Shown: positions 34,131 to 43,629, counted from the first letter of the stretch. The stretch is 56,717 nt of DNA from Vibrio sp. UBA2441 (GCA_002342685.1 DDQN01000007.1:1-56717), one strand, 5' to 3'. Notes: generated by a model not told the origin, from the sequence alone. Numbers and translations: made by a program.

Positions 34131-36230
34131 ATGTCTCATTTAGCTGCAGATACAGACTTTAATAATCACCTGGAAGACACGCCACGTCGTGACTATGCCT
34201 TCTACTGGATTATGTCGATCGTCGCCGCTTTCGTTCTATTACCTACATTCTCGCTTGATTACGGGCTACTCGACTCAACGTCTGATGAGTTTTTAGAAGC
34301 AATGGCTTGGAGCAGCCGTAATATCGCTTGGTTATGGTTCTCTCTTCCTTTGGTGCTATTGATTCGTCCTAAATACGCGTTGGATAAATACCATACAACT
34401 CGTCACAAGTTTGATATCGGGTATTCCGGATTCTGTATTATTTTCATTATTGTTTCCTCGGCAATAACTGGAAATGGATTGGGTTATTCCACTATTTTCC
34501 TTTTTGCTGCACTGGGCAGTGTGATGACAATGGCTCTCGCCCGCTTGGAGTATATGGGGGGAGACTCTTTTGTTATCGGAGCTTTGGTTACTATTATTGG
34601 CTTGATCTCTGCCTTTATTATTTACCCAAGCATCGCCATTTTTATTCCTATGTTCCAAAACGATGCGGGTGAATTTGTTGCGTGGCAATTTATCGAAATT
34701 TTGTCTCAGAAACAGATCATTCAAATCATTCTTAACTCTCTTTTCTTAGGAACCTCGGTTGGTATCACTGCCACCTTCTTTGGTCTGATTTTTGCGATTT
34801 ATTCTACTCGTATTGCTGAAAGATCAGCCTTTATTACCCGTATTTTTTCTATCTTGCCGATTGTTACTCCCCCCTTTGTGGTTGGCTTGGGCGTGACGCT
34901 CATGCTGGGCCGTTCTGGTTATGTCACGGAATTAATGGTCGACTGGTTTGGTTTCCAAAACACCAACTGGCTGTACGGTTTTACTGGTATCTGGATGGCT
35001 CAGGTGCTGGCGTTTGCGCCAATGTCATTTATGATTTTAGATGGTGCAATGAAATCACTGTCTCCTTCTCTGGAAGAAGCGTCTTATACACTGCGCGCGA
35101 ACCGCTATCAGACCTTCTTTGGCATTGTGATGCCTCTGCTTAAGCCCGCGTTAGCGAACTCTTTCTTAATTATTTTTGTTCAGTCATTAGCTGACTTTAG
35201 TAACCCGTTGGTGCTGGGCGGTAGTTTTGATGTTCTTGCTACTCAAATCTATTTCTACATTGCCGGCGCGCAACTAGATTACGCCTCTGCCAGTACGTTG
35301 GGTGCGGTATTGCTTATCTTCTCATTGGCTATCTTTGTTATCCAATATATGTGGATTGGTAAACGCTCTTACGTGACTATTTCCGGTAAATCTTTCCGAG
35401 GTGATGTTCAACCACTTCCGGGCAGCCTGCGTACCTTTGTTTCTGTCACCTTATACGGGTGGATGCTGTTTAACGTGCTTCTGTACGGAAGCATTGTGTT
35501 TGGTAGCTTCACCGTTAACTGGGGTGTAGATTATTCATTAACCATGGACAACTATATCAATTTGTTTGGTATGGGTCTGGGTGAAGGCGCATGGCCATCG
35601 CTTATCAGTACCATGACCTACGCGGGTATTGCTGCACCAATTACCGCTACCTTTGGTTTGCTTATCGCTTACATTGTTGTACGCCAACAGTTCCACGGTA
35701 AAAAAGTGGTCGAGTTTGCCACCATGCTCTGTTTCGCCGTTCCGGGAACTGTTGCGGGTGTCTCTTATATCCTCGCGTTTAATGATGCACCTATCTACCT
35801 GACGGGAACCGCCGCCATTGTGGTTATCTCTATGGTAATGAGAAACGTGCCCGTGGGTATTCGTGCTGGTATTGCCGGTTTAGGGCAACTTGATAAGTCT
35901 TTGGATGAAGCGTCATTGAGTCTGAGAGCTAACTCGTTTAAGACCATTATGCTTATTTTGGTTCCACTGCTTCGCCCTGCCATTTTATCAACGCTGATTT
36001 ACAGCTTTGTTCGGGCAATGACCACAGTAAGTGCCATTATCTTCCTGGTGACACCAGAAACACGAGTGGCTACGTCTTACATTCTTAACCGTGTAGAAGA
36101 TGGTGAATATGGCATTGCCATCGCCTATGGCTCGCTACTGATTTTCGTGATGCTAGCCATCATTCTAACGTTCGATTTCCTTGTCGGTGATACCCGAACT
36201 TCCCGTTCAAAAGCCAAGAACCAAGAATAA
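34131..36230 (+). CDS. afuB: AfuB-like ABC transporter permease (fused double permease)
   Basis: About 699 residues with 12 or more membrane segments and two binding-protein-dependent permease domains, each with an EAA-type loop (EEASYTLRANRYQTFFGIVMPLLKP and DEASLSLRANSFKTIMLILVPLLRP, partially given). I start at ATG 34131 behind GGTAAGG, not at the upstream TTG. Lies between afuA and afuC in one operon. Confidence 0.9.
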   Translation: MSHLAADTDFNNHLEDTPRRDYAFYWIMSIVAAFVLLPTFSLDYGLLDSTSDEFLEAMAWSSRNIAWLWFSLPLVLLIRPKYALDKYHTTRHKFDIGYSGFCIIFIIVSSAITGNGLGYSTIFLFAALGSVMTMALARLEYMGGDSFVIGALVTIIGLISAFIIYPSIAIFIPMFQNDAGEFVAWQFIEILSQKQIIQIILNSLFLGTSVGITATFFGLIFAIYSTRIAERSAFITRIFSILPIVTPPFVVGLGVTLMLGRSGYVTELMVDWFGFQNTNWLYGFTGIWMAQVLAFAPMSFMILDGAMKSLSPSLEEASYTLRANRYQTFFGIVMPLLKPALANSFLIIFVQSLADFSNPLVLGGSFDVLATQIYFYIAGAQLDYASASTLGAVLLIFSLAIFVIQYMWIGKRSYVTISGKSFRGDVQPLPGSLRTFVSVTLYGWMLFNVLLYGSIVFGSFTVNWGVDYSLTMDNYINLFGMGLGEGAWPSLISTMTYAGIAAPITATFGLLIAYIVVRQQFHGKKVVEFATMLCFAVPGTVAGVSYILAFNDAPIYLTGTAAIVVISMVMRNVPVGIRAGIAGLGQLDKSLDEASLSLRANSFKTIMLILVPLLRPAILSTLIYSFVRAMTTVSAIIFLVTPETRVATSYILNRVEDGEYGIAIAYGSLLIFVMLAIILTFDFLVGDTRTSRSKAKNQE

Positions 36231-36248
36231 GTTTTGGAGAAAATTAAA

Positions 36249-37304
36249 ATGAAAAACAACAACTTTGTAGTGCTAAAAAATATCTGTAAGCGCTTTGGAG
36301 ATAACACGGTAATTGGCAACCTTGATCTGGAAATCGAAAAAGGCAGCCTGGTTACTTTACTTGGGCCTTCTGGTTGCGGTAAAACCACCGTATTAAGATT
36401 GGTTGCTGGCCTGGAAAAACCCACCAGCGGACAGATCTTCATTGATGGCGAAGATGTAACAAATACGTCTATCCAGCATCGTGATATCTGTATGGTGTTT
36501 CAGTCTTATGCTCTGTTCCCGCATATGTCTCTGTATGAAAACGTCGCCTACGGGTTAAAAATGATTCGTTTACCGGCAGAAGAGATCAAGCAACGAGTTG
36601 AAGAAGCCCTAAAAATGGTTGATTTGGATAACATGGGTGGTCGTTTTGTCGACCAGATTTCTGGCGGCCAGCAACAACGTGTTGCGCTGGCTCGTGCGCT
36701 GGTGCTTAAACCTAAAGTTCTGCTGTTTGATGAGCCGTTGAGTAACCTTGATGCCAACTTACGTCGCAGCATGCGTGAAACTATTCGCGAGCTTCAACAG
36801 CGCTTTAATATCACTTCACTTTACGTGACCCACGATCAATCAGAAGCATTCGCTGTTTCTGATACGGTTATTGTGATGAATGCCGGTGAGATTATGCAGG
36901 AAGGCACACCAGATAATTTATACCGCTCTCCTGCCTCTATGTTTATGGCTAACTTTATGGGCGATGCCAATATCTTCCTTGGTGCCTATAGAGATAACTG
37001 CCTAAATATCAACGGCTATCAAATCCCGGCAGATAAGAATGTGGTTGAAGGATTCCCTGAAAGCGAATATCAGATAGGTGTCAGACCGGAAGCCATCTTG
37101 TTAGCCGGCGAAGGCGAACCCTGCCAGCAGTGTCAGGTGAAGGATGTGGTTTACATGGGTTCTATGTATGAAGTGTCAGTAAACTGGCATGGACAAGAGC
37201 TATTGTTACAACTGAACTCCTCTCAGTTTGATGCGGAGATCGCCGACCACGCGTATTTGACCATTAACCCGACGGGCATATTCCTGCTGCCTCAGGAAGC
37301 GTAA
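36249..37304 (+). CDS. afuC: AfuC-like ABC transporter ATPase
   Basis: About 351 residues: Walker A LGPSGCGKTT, Q-loop MVFQSYALFPHMS, signature ISGGQQQRVALARAL, Walker B VLLFDEPLSNLD, H-loop VTHDQSEA, and a C-terminal TOBE-type domain. ATG 36249 follows GGAG, preferred over the TTG at 36234. Its last 27 bp and terminator belong to a 69-bp sequence repeated 4 kb downstream. Confidence 0.92.
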   Translation: MKNNNFVVLKNICKRFGDNTVIGNLDLEIEKGSLVTLLGPSGCGKTTVLRLVAGLEKPTSGQIFIDGEDVTNTSIQHRDICMVFQSYALFPHMSLYENVAYGLKMIRLPAEEIKQRVEEALKMVDLDNMGGRFVDQISGGQQQRVALARALVLKPKVLLFDEPLSNLDANLRRSMRETIRELQQRFNITSLYVTHDQSEAFAVSDTVIVMNAGEIMQEGTPDNLYRSPASMFMANFMGDANIFLGAYRDNCLNINGYQIPADKNVVEGFPESEYQIGVRPEAILLAGEGEPCQQCQVKDVVYMGSMYEVSVNWHGQELLLQLNSSQFDAEIADHAYLTINPTGIFLLPQEA

Positions 37305-37346
37305 TTTTTGGTAAGTAACTTTTATATAAGTAAGAACAAAGCCCCT
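37278..37346. repeat. 69-bp direct repeat, left copy (afuC 3' end)
   Basis: From ATATTCCTGCTGCCTCAGGA to CAAAGCCCCT, covering the last codons of afuC and half of its terminator. Repeated at 41332-41400 with a single mismatch (GCGTAA against GCTTAA). The two copies flank the whole T6SS cassette. Confidence 0.9.
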
Positions 37347-37365
37347 ATTTATTAGGGGCTTTTAT
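37338..37365 (+). terminator. Rho-independent terminator of the afu operon
   Basis: Stem AAAGCCCCT / AGGGGCTTT with loop ATTTATT and a T-run, 34 bp after the afuC stop. Confidence 0.8.
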
Positions 37366-37412
37366 TGAGAAATAATCTAATCATCCGTATCCAATCAGCG
37401 GTCATTAGTAAA

Positions 37413-37781
37413 CTACAAATAACGATAATTTACCGAAACATTACTGACTATAATTCGCACCTTGACTGAATCAGACCGATTCCCTTCCAGCACCACGGTT
37501 CCTTCTGAGTCAGTTGATATCAGGTAAAGAGATGAAATATCCTGTTCAAGGGAGCTCTCCCACTCTTCCTCTCTTTTTTCCATAATAGATATACCAGTAT
37601 CAGAGCCCGATTCTGAACTCAGACAAAGTTCGGCATAACCATCAACCAATACATGGTCAATACTACTATTGATGGTCATGTCTCCGATAATACACACCTT
37701 TTTATTCTCAAATCGAATTTGTTCCAACTCAATATCAAGAAAATTACGCTCTCCGATAAACTCTAGTGGGATATTATTCAT
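37413..37781 (-). CDS. Hypothetical protein at the end of the T6SS cassette
   Basis: About 122 residues starting at ATG 37781 behind AGGTGAC (a longer frame from 37829 lacks a site). Acidic, beta-rich, no signal peptide or membrane segment, no family recognised. Last gene of the PAAR-effector-immunity operon, 59 bp after the DUF3396 gene. It could be a second immunity or accessory protein (inference from position only). Confidence 0.55.
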   Translation of the reverse strand: MNNIPLEFIGERNFLDIELEQIRFENKKVCIIGDMTINSSIDHVLVDGYAELCLSSESGSDTGISIMEKREEEWESSLEQDISSLYLISTDSEGTVVLEGNRSDSVKVRIIVSNVSVNYRYL

Positions 37782-37840
37782 AGTCACCTGCTTTAATGAT
37801 GTAAGGAGTAATTTGTTCTGTCGGTTCAACTTATTCAGTG

Positions 37841-38770
37841 TTATTTCTCTGGCTTTTTATCAAAACGGGCCAGCCAGTGCTGATAATCTTCATTGCTATT
37901 AAACACTTTGCCCGGCGCTTCCGTTTTATGAATCGTGTAGTGGTCTTTTACCCGGAGCGGCTCTAATAATGCCCCAAGCTGGTAATAACTGTCGGGAATG
38001 GTTTTTAGTGCTGGTGCCTGCGCCGCTTGGATCAGATAAACCTCGCCTTGCTGCCACACCTTAATGTCCGGAATGGCTTGTACTGCCTCTACCCCCCCCA
38101 CCTTATCTAAAAACGGCTGATTTATAATGGTTAACCAGTTCACCCCTTTAATAAACGTATTTCTTAATTTGATCCCATGAGAGGTATGCTTAGAAACATC
38201 TAACCCCGGATATTGCTGAGCAAACTGATATTCTGCCATTTCATGCTGATAGTTATCAAAATGGTTATGGGTGGTGGCAATCGCCGCATAACCATGTACC
38301 GGTTGTAACCAGTCTATCCAGCGCAATACCACATCCTGAAAAGTTTCTTCCCAGTCGGCAAAAAAAGTTAGGGGGAAATTAATCGTCACCCAGTTTAAGT
38401 CCCCTTGCTCCTCCTTCCATTTCGCTCGACCTAAAATTCTGAAACGAATATCGGAGGCGTCCCTATGGTGCTGGCCGCCATGGTAGATAAACTCCCAAGG
38501 TTCATCGGGTAAGTCGGGTAGCCATCTATGGGGGGTGGGGTATGGGGTTTTGGTTAGGTTTTTCCAGCTACCAGTGTGCGGGTTAGTGGTAAAATTGAGT
38601 TTGCCCTGCATCATGGCTTGGTAGTCGGAAAGCATGGCTAAAATGGCGTCACGTTTGTCTTTTTGATAACCCTCTTTAAAATACAGCGTCAGGTTAAGAC
38701 AGACGGTCATTAATACCCGGTTATCATGCTCATCAATCAGTTTTAACTTTTGCTCTAAGGTTTGTTGCAT
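37841..38770 (-). CDS. DUF3396 type VI immunity protein
   Basis: 309 residues. The layout of the DUF3396 immunity family is seen: an early TVCLNLTLYFKEGY, then WEFIYHGG, FRILGR, NWVTINFPLTFF, and a C-terminal WLARF. These proteins are encoded next to VRR-NUC-type T6SS nuclease effectors and protect the producer. It lies 12 bp downstream of the effector gene. Confidence 0.8.
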   Translation of the reverse strand: MQQTLEQKLKLIDEHDNRVLMTVCLNLTLYFKEGYQKDKRDAILAMLSDYQAMMQGKLNFTTNPHTGSWKNLTKTPYPTPHRWLPDLPDEPWEFIYHGGQHHRDASDIRFRILGRAKWKEEQGDLNWVTINFPLTFFADWEETFQDVVLRWIDWLQPVHGYAAIATTHNHFDNYQHEMAEYQFAQQYPGLDVSKHTSHGIKLRNTFIKGVNWLTIINQPFLDKVGGVEAVQAIPDIKVWQQGEVYLIQAAQAPALKTIPDSYYQLGALLEPLRVKDHYTIHKTEAPGKVFNSNEDYQHWLARFDKKPEK

Positions 38771-38782
38771 TTTGTATTCTCC

Positions 38783-39625
38783 TTACGGTAACGCCGGTAC
38801 CGCAACGGCACCAGAAAAGGCGGTGGCCAAGCGAGCCGCTGAACGAGCCATTGCAGCCCCTGTTATCGGGATCAACGCATCATCGACCTGAGTAACGCCG
38901 AATGGCAATAGGTCATCCAATATTAGTACCGCAATGGCGATGGTGCCTCCCACCATAATGGCGCTGTCTATTAACGCACTGTTATCCTGCCTGTCACGCT
39001 CTTGATCCCACGCGTTTTCCAGTTCGGGTTGTGGGCTTGACTTGGCTTTTTTATTCTTCTCTGAATCTTGATCGCAACCGCAATAGGCTGGTGTCATCTC
39101 AATTAGATCTTTCTCTCCTCCGGCTATTTTTTCATAATCTTCTTTTTGACCATCTCCCCATTTGTCGCCGGGGAAGTTTATCTCCACCACTTTTTTAATA
39201 TTTTGCTGCTCAGGCACCATACCCACTTCGCGGGTGATCACCACATCGGGAATACGCAACATGCCACGGGTATAGGTTTCGCCTTCCTCTTTAAGCATTC
39301 CTTTAACCCGGTTAAATTTATGCCAGTGATTACGGATTGGCTCAGGGATATCGTTATCAGCTATCGTCGGTTTTTTCATCAAAGGCTTAGGCTTTACATT
39401 ACTCCCCTTCTGCCCCATAAAATAACCCACCTCAGGCAGTATATTTTCCCCCTGCCCTGATGCTTGCATCCACTCTAGTCCTGTAGTAACGCATAACTGC
39501 TTTAAGTTTCTGCCGCCTTTGCCTTTTAAGGGTTTGATATCGCAGACACAAACAAACGAGCAGATTATACCAATTTCGTCCAACGGGCCTTTAGGACAAG
39601 TACTGCAACTGACAAACGAGTTCAT
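38783..39625 (-). CDS. T6SS effector, VRR-NUC-like nuclease
   Basis: About 280 residues starting at ATG 39625, which overlaps the chaperone stop by 4 bp (ATGA) and follows GGAG; the longer frame to 39670 is unlikely. The N-terminus is Cys-rich (CSTCPKG...CSFVCVC). A VRR-NUC/PD-(D/E)xK-like core follows: IPDVVI and KKVVEINFPGDKWGDGQ, with a later Cys pair CGCD. The position usually held by the catalytic lysine (ExK) reads EIN. A hydrophobic segment lies near residues 225-245. PAAR, DUF4123 and DUF3396 neighbours identify it as a T6SS effector. Confidence 0.75.
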   Translation of the reverse strand: MNSFVSCSTCPKGPLDEIGIICSFVCVCDIKPLKGKGGRNLKQLCVTTGLEWMQASGQGENILPEVGYFMGQKGSNVKPKPLMKKPTIADNDIPEPIRNHWHKFNRVKGMLKEEGETYTRGMLRIPDVVITREVGMVPEQQNIKKVVEINFPGDKWGDGQKEDYEKIAGGEKDLIEMTPAYCGCDQDSEKNKKAKSSPQPELENAWDQERDRQDNSALIDSAIMVGGTIAIAVLILDDLLPFGVTQVDDALIPITGAAMARSAARLATAFSGAVAVPALP

Positions 39626-40569
39626 AAACGTTGCTCCGCTAATTTGGTTAACCATTGAGGATCGTGACAACTTTTTTCTATCTCTTGTTGCCAGCCTAAG
39701 TTGAGATGCAGCTCATGTAGGGCATGGCCTAAGGAGTTTGTCATCACCACCATGTTAAAAGGCGGGAATTGCCAAAAATGGCTACCAAAGTAAAACCGGC
39801 TAAAGGCAAATAGTTTCTTTGCATTTACCGAGGTGTTTCTATATTCAGCGGCTTTTAGCAAACCCTCTTCCAGCCCCAAAATAACGTTTTTATGCTCAAG
39901 CCCCATGCATTTCTGCGGAGCAGTCCTGAACATTTCAATCGCCAGCTCGGTGAGTGTTTGACCTTGATACAAGTGGTTAATTTCGTGTAATAATTCCGGA
40001 TCGATATTAAACCACCCACTTGCGGGTAAGTAAGGTGGTGTCACCTCGATTTGCTCTGCTTGCAAAGAGAATGTACCTGCTTGTTCCGGACAATATATTG
40101 AATAAAACGGATGATAAAGCCGGTGCTTATCTTCAGCATCAAACTGATGACTATGGAGTAATAATTTCAATATCTTGGGGCTATACCAGCGAAACAGATG
40201 CTCTTGCCCATTAGGTAAATACAGGCTAAGCCAGCTTTGACAGTGTTCCATTATCGCGTTTAAGCCAAACGGTGAAGCCAGCACACATCCCCATGCATTG
40301 CCTTTTAGGGTTTGAATAATATCGTTTCCTACATTGCCATTAGCCAGTTCAATAAGTAAAGGAGAGGCTTTCCTAAGATGAGCAAAGGGGGTGCGCGCGT
40401 AGTAATACGACCAACAAGAAGTCACTTTTGACAACGGATATTGCCATACTTGCCAAAAGTCTTTTTGCGTCTCTACATCCAGCAGCATGTATAAGTGCGC
40501 ATCCTGTTTGTCCGCGTGCTCCAGCATCTCAATAAACGGTACAGGTTTTACTTGGGCACACTTCATCAT
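39622..40569 (-). CDS. DUF4123 T6SS adaptor/chaperone (Tap/TEC type)
   Basis: 315 residues. The N-terminal half has the DUF4123 pattern (HLYMLLDVE..., ELANGN, GCVLASPFGLNAIMEHCQSWL, LFRWYSPKIL). DUF4123 proteins load effectors on VgrG or PAAR tips. It overlaps both neighbours by 4 bp (PAAR stop, effector start), so the three are translationally coupled. Confidence 0.85.
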   Translation of the reverse strand: MMKCAQVKPVPFIEMLEHADKQDAHLYMLLDVETQKDFWQVWQYPLSKVTSCWSYYYARTPFAHLRKASPLLIELANGNVGNDIIQTLKGNAWGCVLASPFGLNAIMEHCQSWLSLYLPNGQEHLFRWYSPKILKLLLHSHQFDAEDKHRLYHPFYSIYCPEQAGTFSLQAEQIEVTPPYLPASGWFNIDPELLHEINHLYQGQTLTELAIEMFRTAPQKCMGLEHKNVILGLEEGLLKAAEYRNTSVNAKKLFAFSRFYFGSHFWQFPPFNMVVMTNSLGHALHELHLNLGWQQEIEKSCHDPQWLTKLAEQRL

Positions 40570-41081
40570 CTGGTTTGGCTTGGTTGTTTGTTACATACGG
40601 GAATAAATGCTTTATCTTTCTGTACAGCCCGTTTAATCGCCTCAAGCTGAGCTACACCTTGTTCAAAGGGCTTAAGCCACTCCATTAATAAAGGTTCGGC
40701 TAGCGGTGTGATCTTCAAAAATGGGGAGTGATTAGCGATGGCGTTTTCGGCACATTGCTGAACCGGAGACTGATAAGGGGTATTGCCAATAGACACATTA
40801 CCCGAACCTGCCGAGATTGAACCACCACAACCGATTGAGTCCCCAATGCGAGCGGCAGGAAGGCCATTAATAAACACGTTAGAGGAGCCAGCAGCAATAG
40901 AACGGCCATGAATGCCATGTGGTGTTTTTGGACAAGGACAAGCATGCAACAGCACACTATCTCCTTGTCTGGCTGCTGGTATCCCGTTAATAGATACATC
41001 GGGGCTACCTGATGTAATGGATGTTGCCGGAAAACAACCGTGTCCCGAACAAGCATCTCCTACTCTTGCGGCTTTAGGCAT
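40566..41081 (-). CDS. PAAR-domain T6SS spike-tip protein
   Basis: 171 residues. Residues 1-100 are a PAAR domain: MPKAARVGD, HGCFPATSITSGSPDVSING, PAARQGD, IAAGSSNVFINGLPAARIGD, ISAGSGNVSIG. It forms the sharp tip on VgrG. No vgrG gene is in this cassette. First gene of the operon; the 70-residue tail probably docks the effector or chaperone. Confidence 0.92.
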   Translation of the reverse strand: MPKAARVGDACSGHGCFPATSITSGSPDVSINGIPAARQGDSVLLHACPCPKTPHGIHGRSIAAGSSNVFINGLPAARIGDSIGCGGSISAGSGNVSIGNTPYQSPVQQCAENAIANHSPFLKITPLAEPLLMEWLKPFEQGVAQLEAIKRAVQKDKAFIPVCNKQPSQTR

Positions 41082-41331
41082 AACGGACTTCTTCTTATTA
41101 TAGACCCAGACGTATCGAGGCTTAAGAAATAATATTATTTTCTAATTACGATAATAAGAACGTATTTATTTAAATATGTGTATGAATAAAATTATGATTT
41201 ACGAGTGATATCAAAAAATAAAACAGGCAAGTAGCTTGAATGTATTTCAATCGCGCTTACTTAATTAGCATTCTGAATATTTAGGTTTCGATTAATTGAC
41301 AGTATGAATGCAATATTTGTAATAGTCGTGG

Positions 41332-41400
41332 ATATTCCTGCTGCCTCAGGAAGCTTAATTTTTGGTAAGTAACTTTTATATAAGTAAGAACAAAGCCCCT
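41332..41400. repeat. 69-bp direct repeat, right copy
   Basis: Copy of the afuC 3' end and first half of its terminator (37278-37346), one mismatch. No afuC coding sequence precedes it here, so it is a duplicated fragment and not a gene end. Confidence 0.9.
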
Positions 41401-41416
41401 AAATAGGGGCTTTTTT
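41392..41416. terminator. Terminator after the right repeat
   Basis: AAAGCCCCTAAATAGGGGCTTTTTT. Works best for rightward transcription; also sits 7 bp past the stop of the leftward MFS gene and may serve both directions. Confidence 0.6.
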
Positions 41417-41422
41417 AGCATT

Positions 41423-42697
41423 CTAGTTTATCGCCATATCTGCTGGCGCTTTATCTCTTTTATTAACGATAAATCGATAGGTTACTACTGATAAAATCAG
41501 TCCTACTATTGCAAAGCCTATGCAGGCAATAAAGATTGATTTGAACGCCGCTTCATCTGGGTTATCCCCCAGCATCCTGCCAAATACTGACCACATAAAG
41601 GCTTCTGGAAGGTAGCCAATAAAGCTGATTAATCCAATGGCCGTACCCAAATACTTATTCGGAATACTCACTTCACTAACAGGCGCCATGTAAGTGCCCG
41701 TTAACGAGTACATAATCGCAGAAATGATAAACACGCTAATCACTATCATCACAATATATTCTGCTGTGGCAGGTAAAATAACGAAAAATGTTAACGATAC
41801 AATCAGACAAGTGGTAGAAATCATAATAAATTTAACGATAGAACTCATTTTATCTGCAAGTAGGCCACCAGTAGCCGCAGCAATAAATTGGATCAGGTAC
41901 ATACGAATGCTCATAATCGATGCAGAGCTGGCATCATCAAACCCTAGTATTTCCGTAAAGTAGGGGCCTAACTTTCCTAGTCCCGGGCTATACACGGTAT
42001 ATAGGCAAAAAATAGTCAAACCAATTAACCATACTGAAGGGATCTTAATGACGTATTGAATACACTCTAATACTGATACGTTATCCTCTGTATTTTCAGC
42101 ATCAGTAGTTTGCTTCGAACTAGGAAGAAATAGAAAAGAAATCACTCCGGCAAAAATATAAATCATGGAGTAAAAAATGATGATATCTCTCGCCCCTTCA
42201 ACACCCGCAGTTTTGTTAAACACAAACCAGGTACCTATCTGAGTAAATATAAAGGCAAACAGACCAAACCCTGCTTCACGGAAGCCAAACATTCGGCCAT
42301 ATTCGCCCTCTGAGCTTAAAAGCTTTACTGCTTTTATCATTGCAGGCCAGTAGAGTAAGATCGTTGTTATGGCGAACAGAACCATAATAATGACAAGCTC
42401 TGAATAAGATGGGAATGTGGCAAACCAGAAACCTAATAACCCCGTTCCTGCAAGCGATATCGATACCAGCCATTTTACGTTGAACTTATCGGCAAAAATA
42501 CCACCAATTAAGTAACAGACCGAACTGGTAATACCCAACACGGACATTAAATCACCCATTTGAGAGTGAGATAAATTAAGCCCCTCTCTCAGCGGCTCAT
42601 AAAATGAATATTGTATATAAGGCAATATATAAGCAATGCCTCCACCAATACAGATAACTAAAAGTGACAACCACTTATTATTATTTATAAAATTCAT
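41423..42697 (-). CDS. MFS transporter, probable nucleoside permease
   Basis: About 424 residues, 12 membrane segments, MFS pattern GGIFADKFNVKWL after TM2. ATG 42697 overlaps the nucleoside hydrolase stop by 4 bp (ATGA) and follows AAGGGAAG, so it is preferred to 42736. Operon with a nucleoside hydrolase and a ribokinase fusion, hence nucleoside uptake is the likely role; the substrate is inferred from context only. Confidence 0.8.
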   Translation of the reverse strand: MNFINNNKWLSLLVICIGGGIAYILPYIQYSFYEPLREGLNLSHSQMGDLMSVLGITSSVCYLIGGIFADKFNVKWLVSISLAGTGLLGFWFATFPSYSELVIIMVLFAITTILLYWPAMIKAVKLLSSEGEYGRMFGFREAGFGLFAFIFTQIGTWFVFNKTAGVEGARDIIIFYSMIYIFAGVISFLFLPSSKQTTDAENTEDNVSVLECIQYVIKIPSVWLIGLTIFCLYTVYSPGLGKLGPYFTEILGFDDASSASIMSIRMYLIQFIAAATGGLLADKMSSIVKFIMISTTCLIVSLTFFVILPATAEYIVMIVISVFIISAIMYSLTGTYMAPVSEVSIPNKYLGTAIGLISFIGYLPEAFMWSVFGRMLGDNPDEAAFKSIFIACIGFAIVGLILSVVTYRFIVNKRDKAPADMAIN

Positions 42698-43629
42698 AGA
42701 TACTTCCCTTGATAAATAGATACAAACCAGAGCCAAAACGCATTGACATCAATACGGGTTGCAGCCTCTACATTCCGTAGTTCACCCGGCAGAACGTTGT
42801 TAAAATCTGCCACCGTCATCCCCCGGGTGAGTGCTCCTTCGCATTCAATATCGATATTGTACTTTTGGTATTCAATGATGTTATTGGTTGTCATGGCACA
42901 AAGTGCGATGACGTCATGGAGGTTTGCTCTTCCTCCACTTATTTCTTTTTCAATCCGGCTCATGAAACTCAGAATTTTAGTTGATAGCCTGGCATGTGCA
43001 CTTTCCACTTTTATTATTTGTTCGCAAACCCATTCAGGTAATTCTGGTTGTAGTGTTACATCCAAACCAACCATCACCATTGGTACGCCAGAGTTAAATA
43101 CTATCCTTGCTGCTTCAGGGTCACTGTAAATATTAAACTCACTCGTTTGAGTCATGTTCCCACCAACAAGCGATCCTCCCATAATGGTTATTTGTTTAAT
43201 CAGGCTTTTTAATTCTGGGTATTTTAATAGTGCAGTGGCAATATTCGTCAACGGGCCTACCGCTAAAATTTGCAGATCTCCATCATATTTAACGGCTTCT
43301 TCATATATTGTTTCTGTACTGTTTTTTGTATGAAATTCACGACATGATTTATCTAGCTGTATATCACCCAGTCCAGTTTCACCATGTATGATTGCTTTTG
43401 TATGCGTATGCACTAAAGGCTTATCTGCACCAACAGCCACTTTATGCTCATGCTCCAAAAACGAAACAATATTAAGTGTATTTTGGCTGGTTTTTTCAAT
43501 ATCGACATTTCCCATGACAGTAGTAAATGCACGTATATCTAATCTGTTTTTCATTTGTAATGCACAAATAATGGCAATTGCGTCGTCAGTTCCCGTATCT
43601 ACATCAATAATTACTGGTATCTTTGCCAT
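42694..43629 (-). CDS. Inosine-uridine preferring nucleoside hydrolase family enzyme
   Basis: 311 residues. The calcium-binding N-terminal motif is clear (IIDVDTGTDDAIAI), then VGADKPL, HGETGLGD, ILAVGPLTNIATAL, MGGSLVGGN, EFNIYSDPEAARIVF and a late NLHDVIAL. Cleaves ribonucleosides to base and ribose in the cytoplasm, feeding ribose to the kinase encoded 3 bp upstream. Confidence 0.9.
   Translation of the reverse strand: MAKIPVIIDVDTGTDDAIAIICALQMKNRLDIRAFTTVMGNVDIEKTSQNTLNIVSFLEHEHKVAVGADKPLVHTHTKAIIHGETGLGDIQLDKSCREFHTKNSTETIYEEAVKYDGDLQILAVGPLTNIATALLKYPELKSLIKQITIMGGSLVGGNMTQTSEFNIYSDPEAARIVFNSGVPMVMVGLDVTLQPELPEWVCEQIIKVESAHARLSTKILSFMSRIEKEISGGRANLHDVIALCAMTTNNIIEYQKYNIDIECEGALTRGMTVADFNNVLPGELRNVEAATRIDVNAFWLWFVSIYQGKYL

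Larger units (their letters stand above)
41082..41422. other. Upstream region of the T6SS cassette with the second repeat
   Basis: 341 bp. About 250 bp of AT-rich DNA that should contain the promoter of the leftward PAAR operon (no convincing promoter seen), followed by the 69-bp repeat and a terminator shared with the next operon. Confidence 0.5.
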
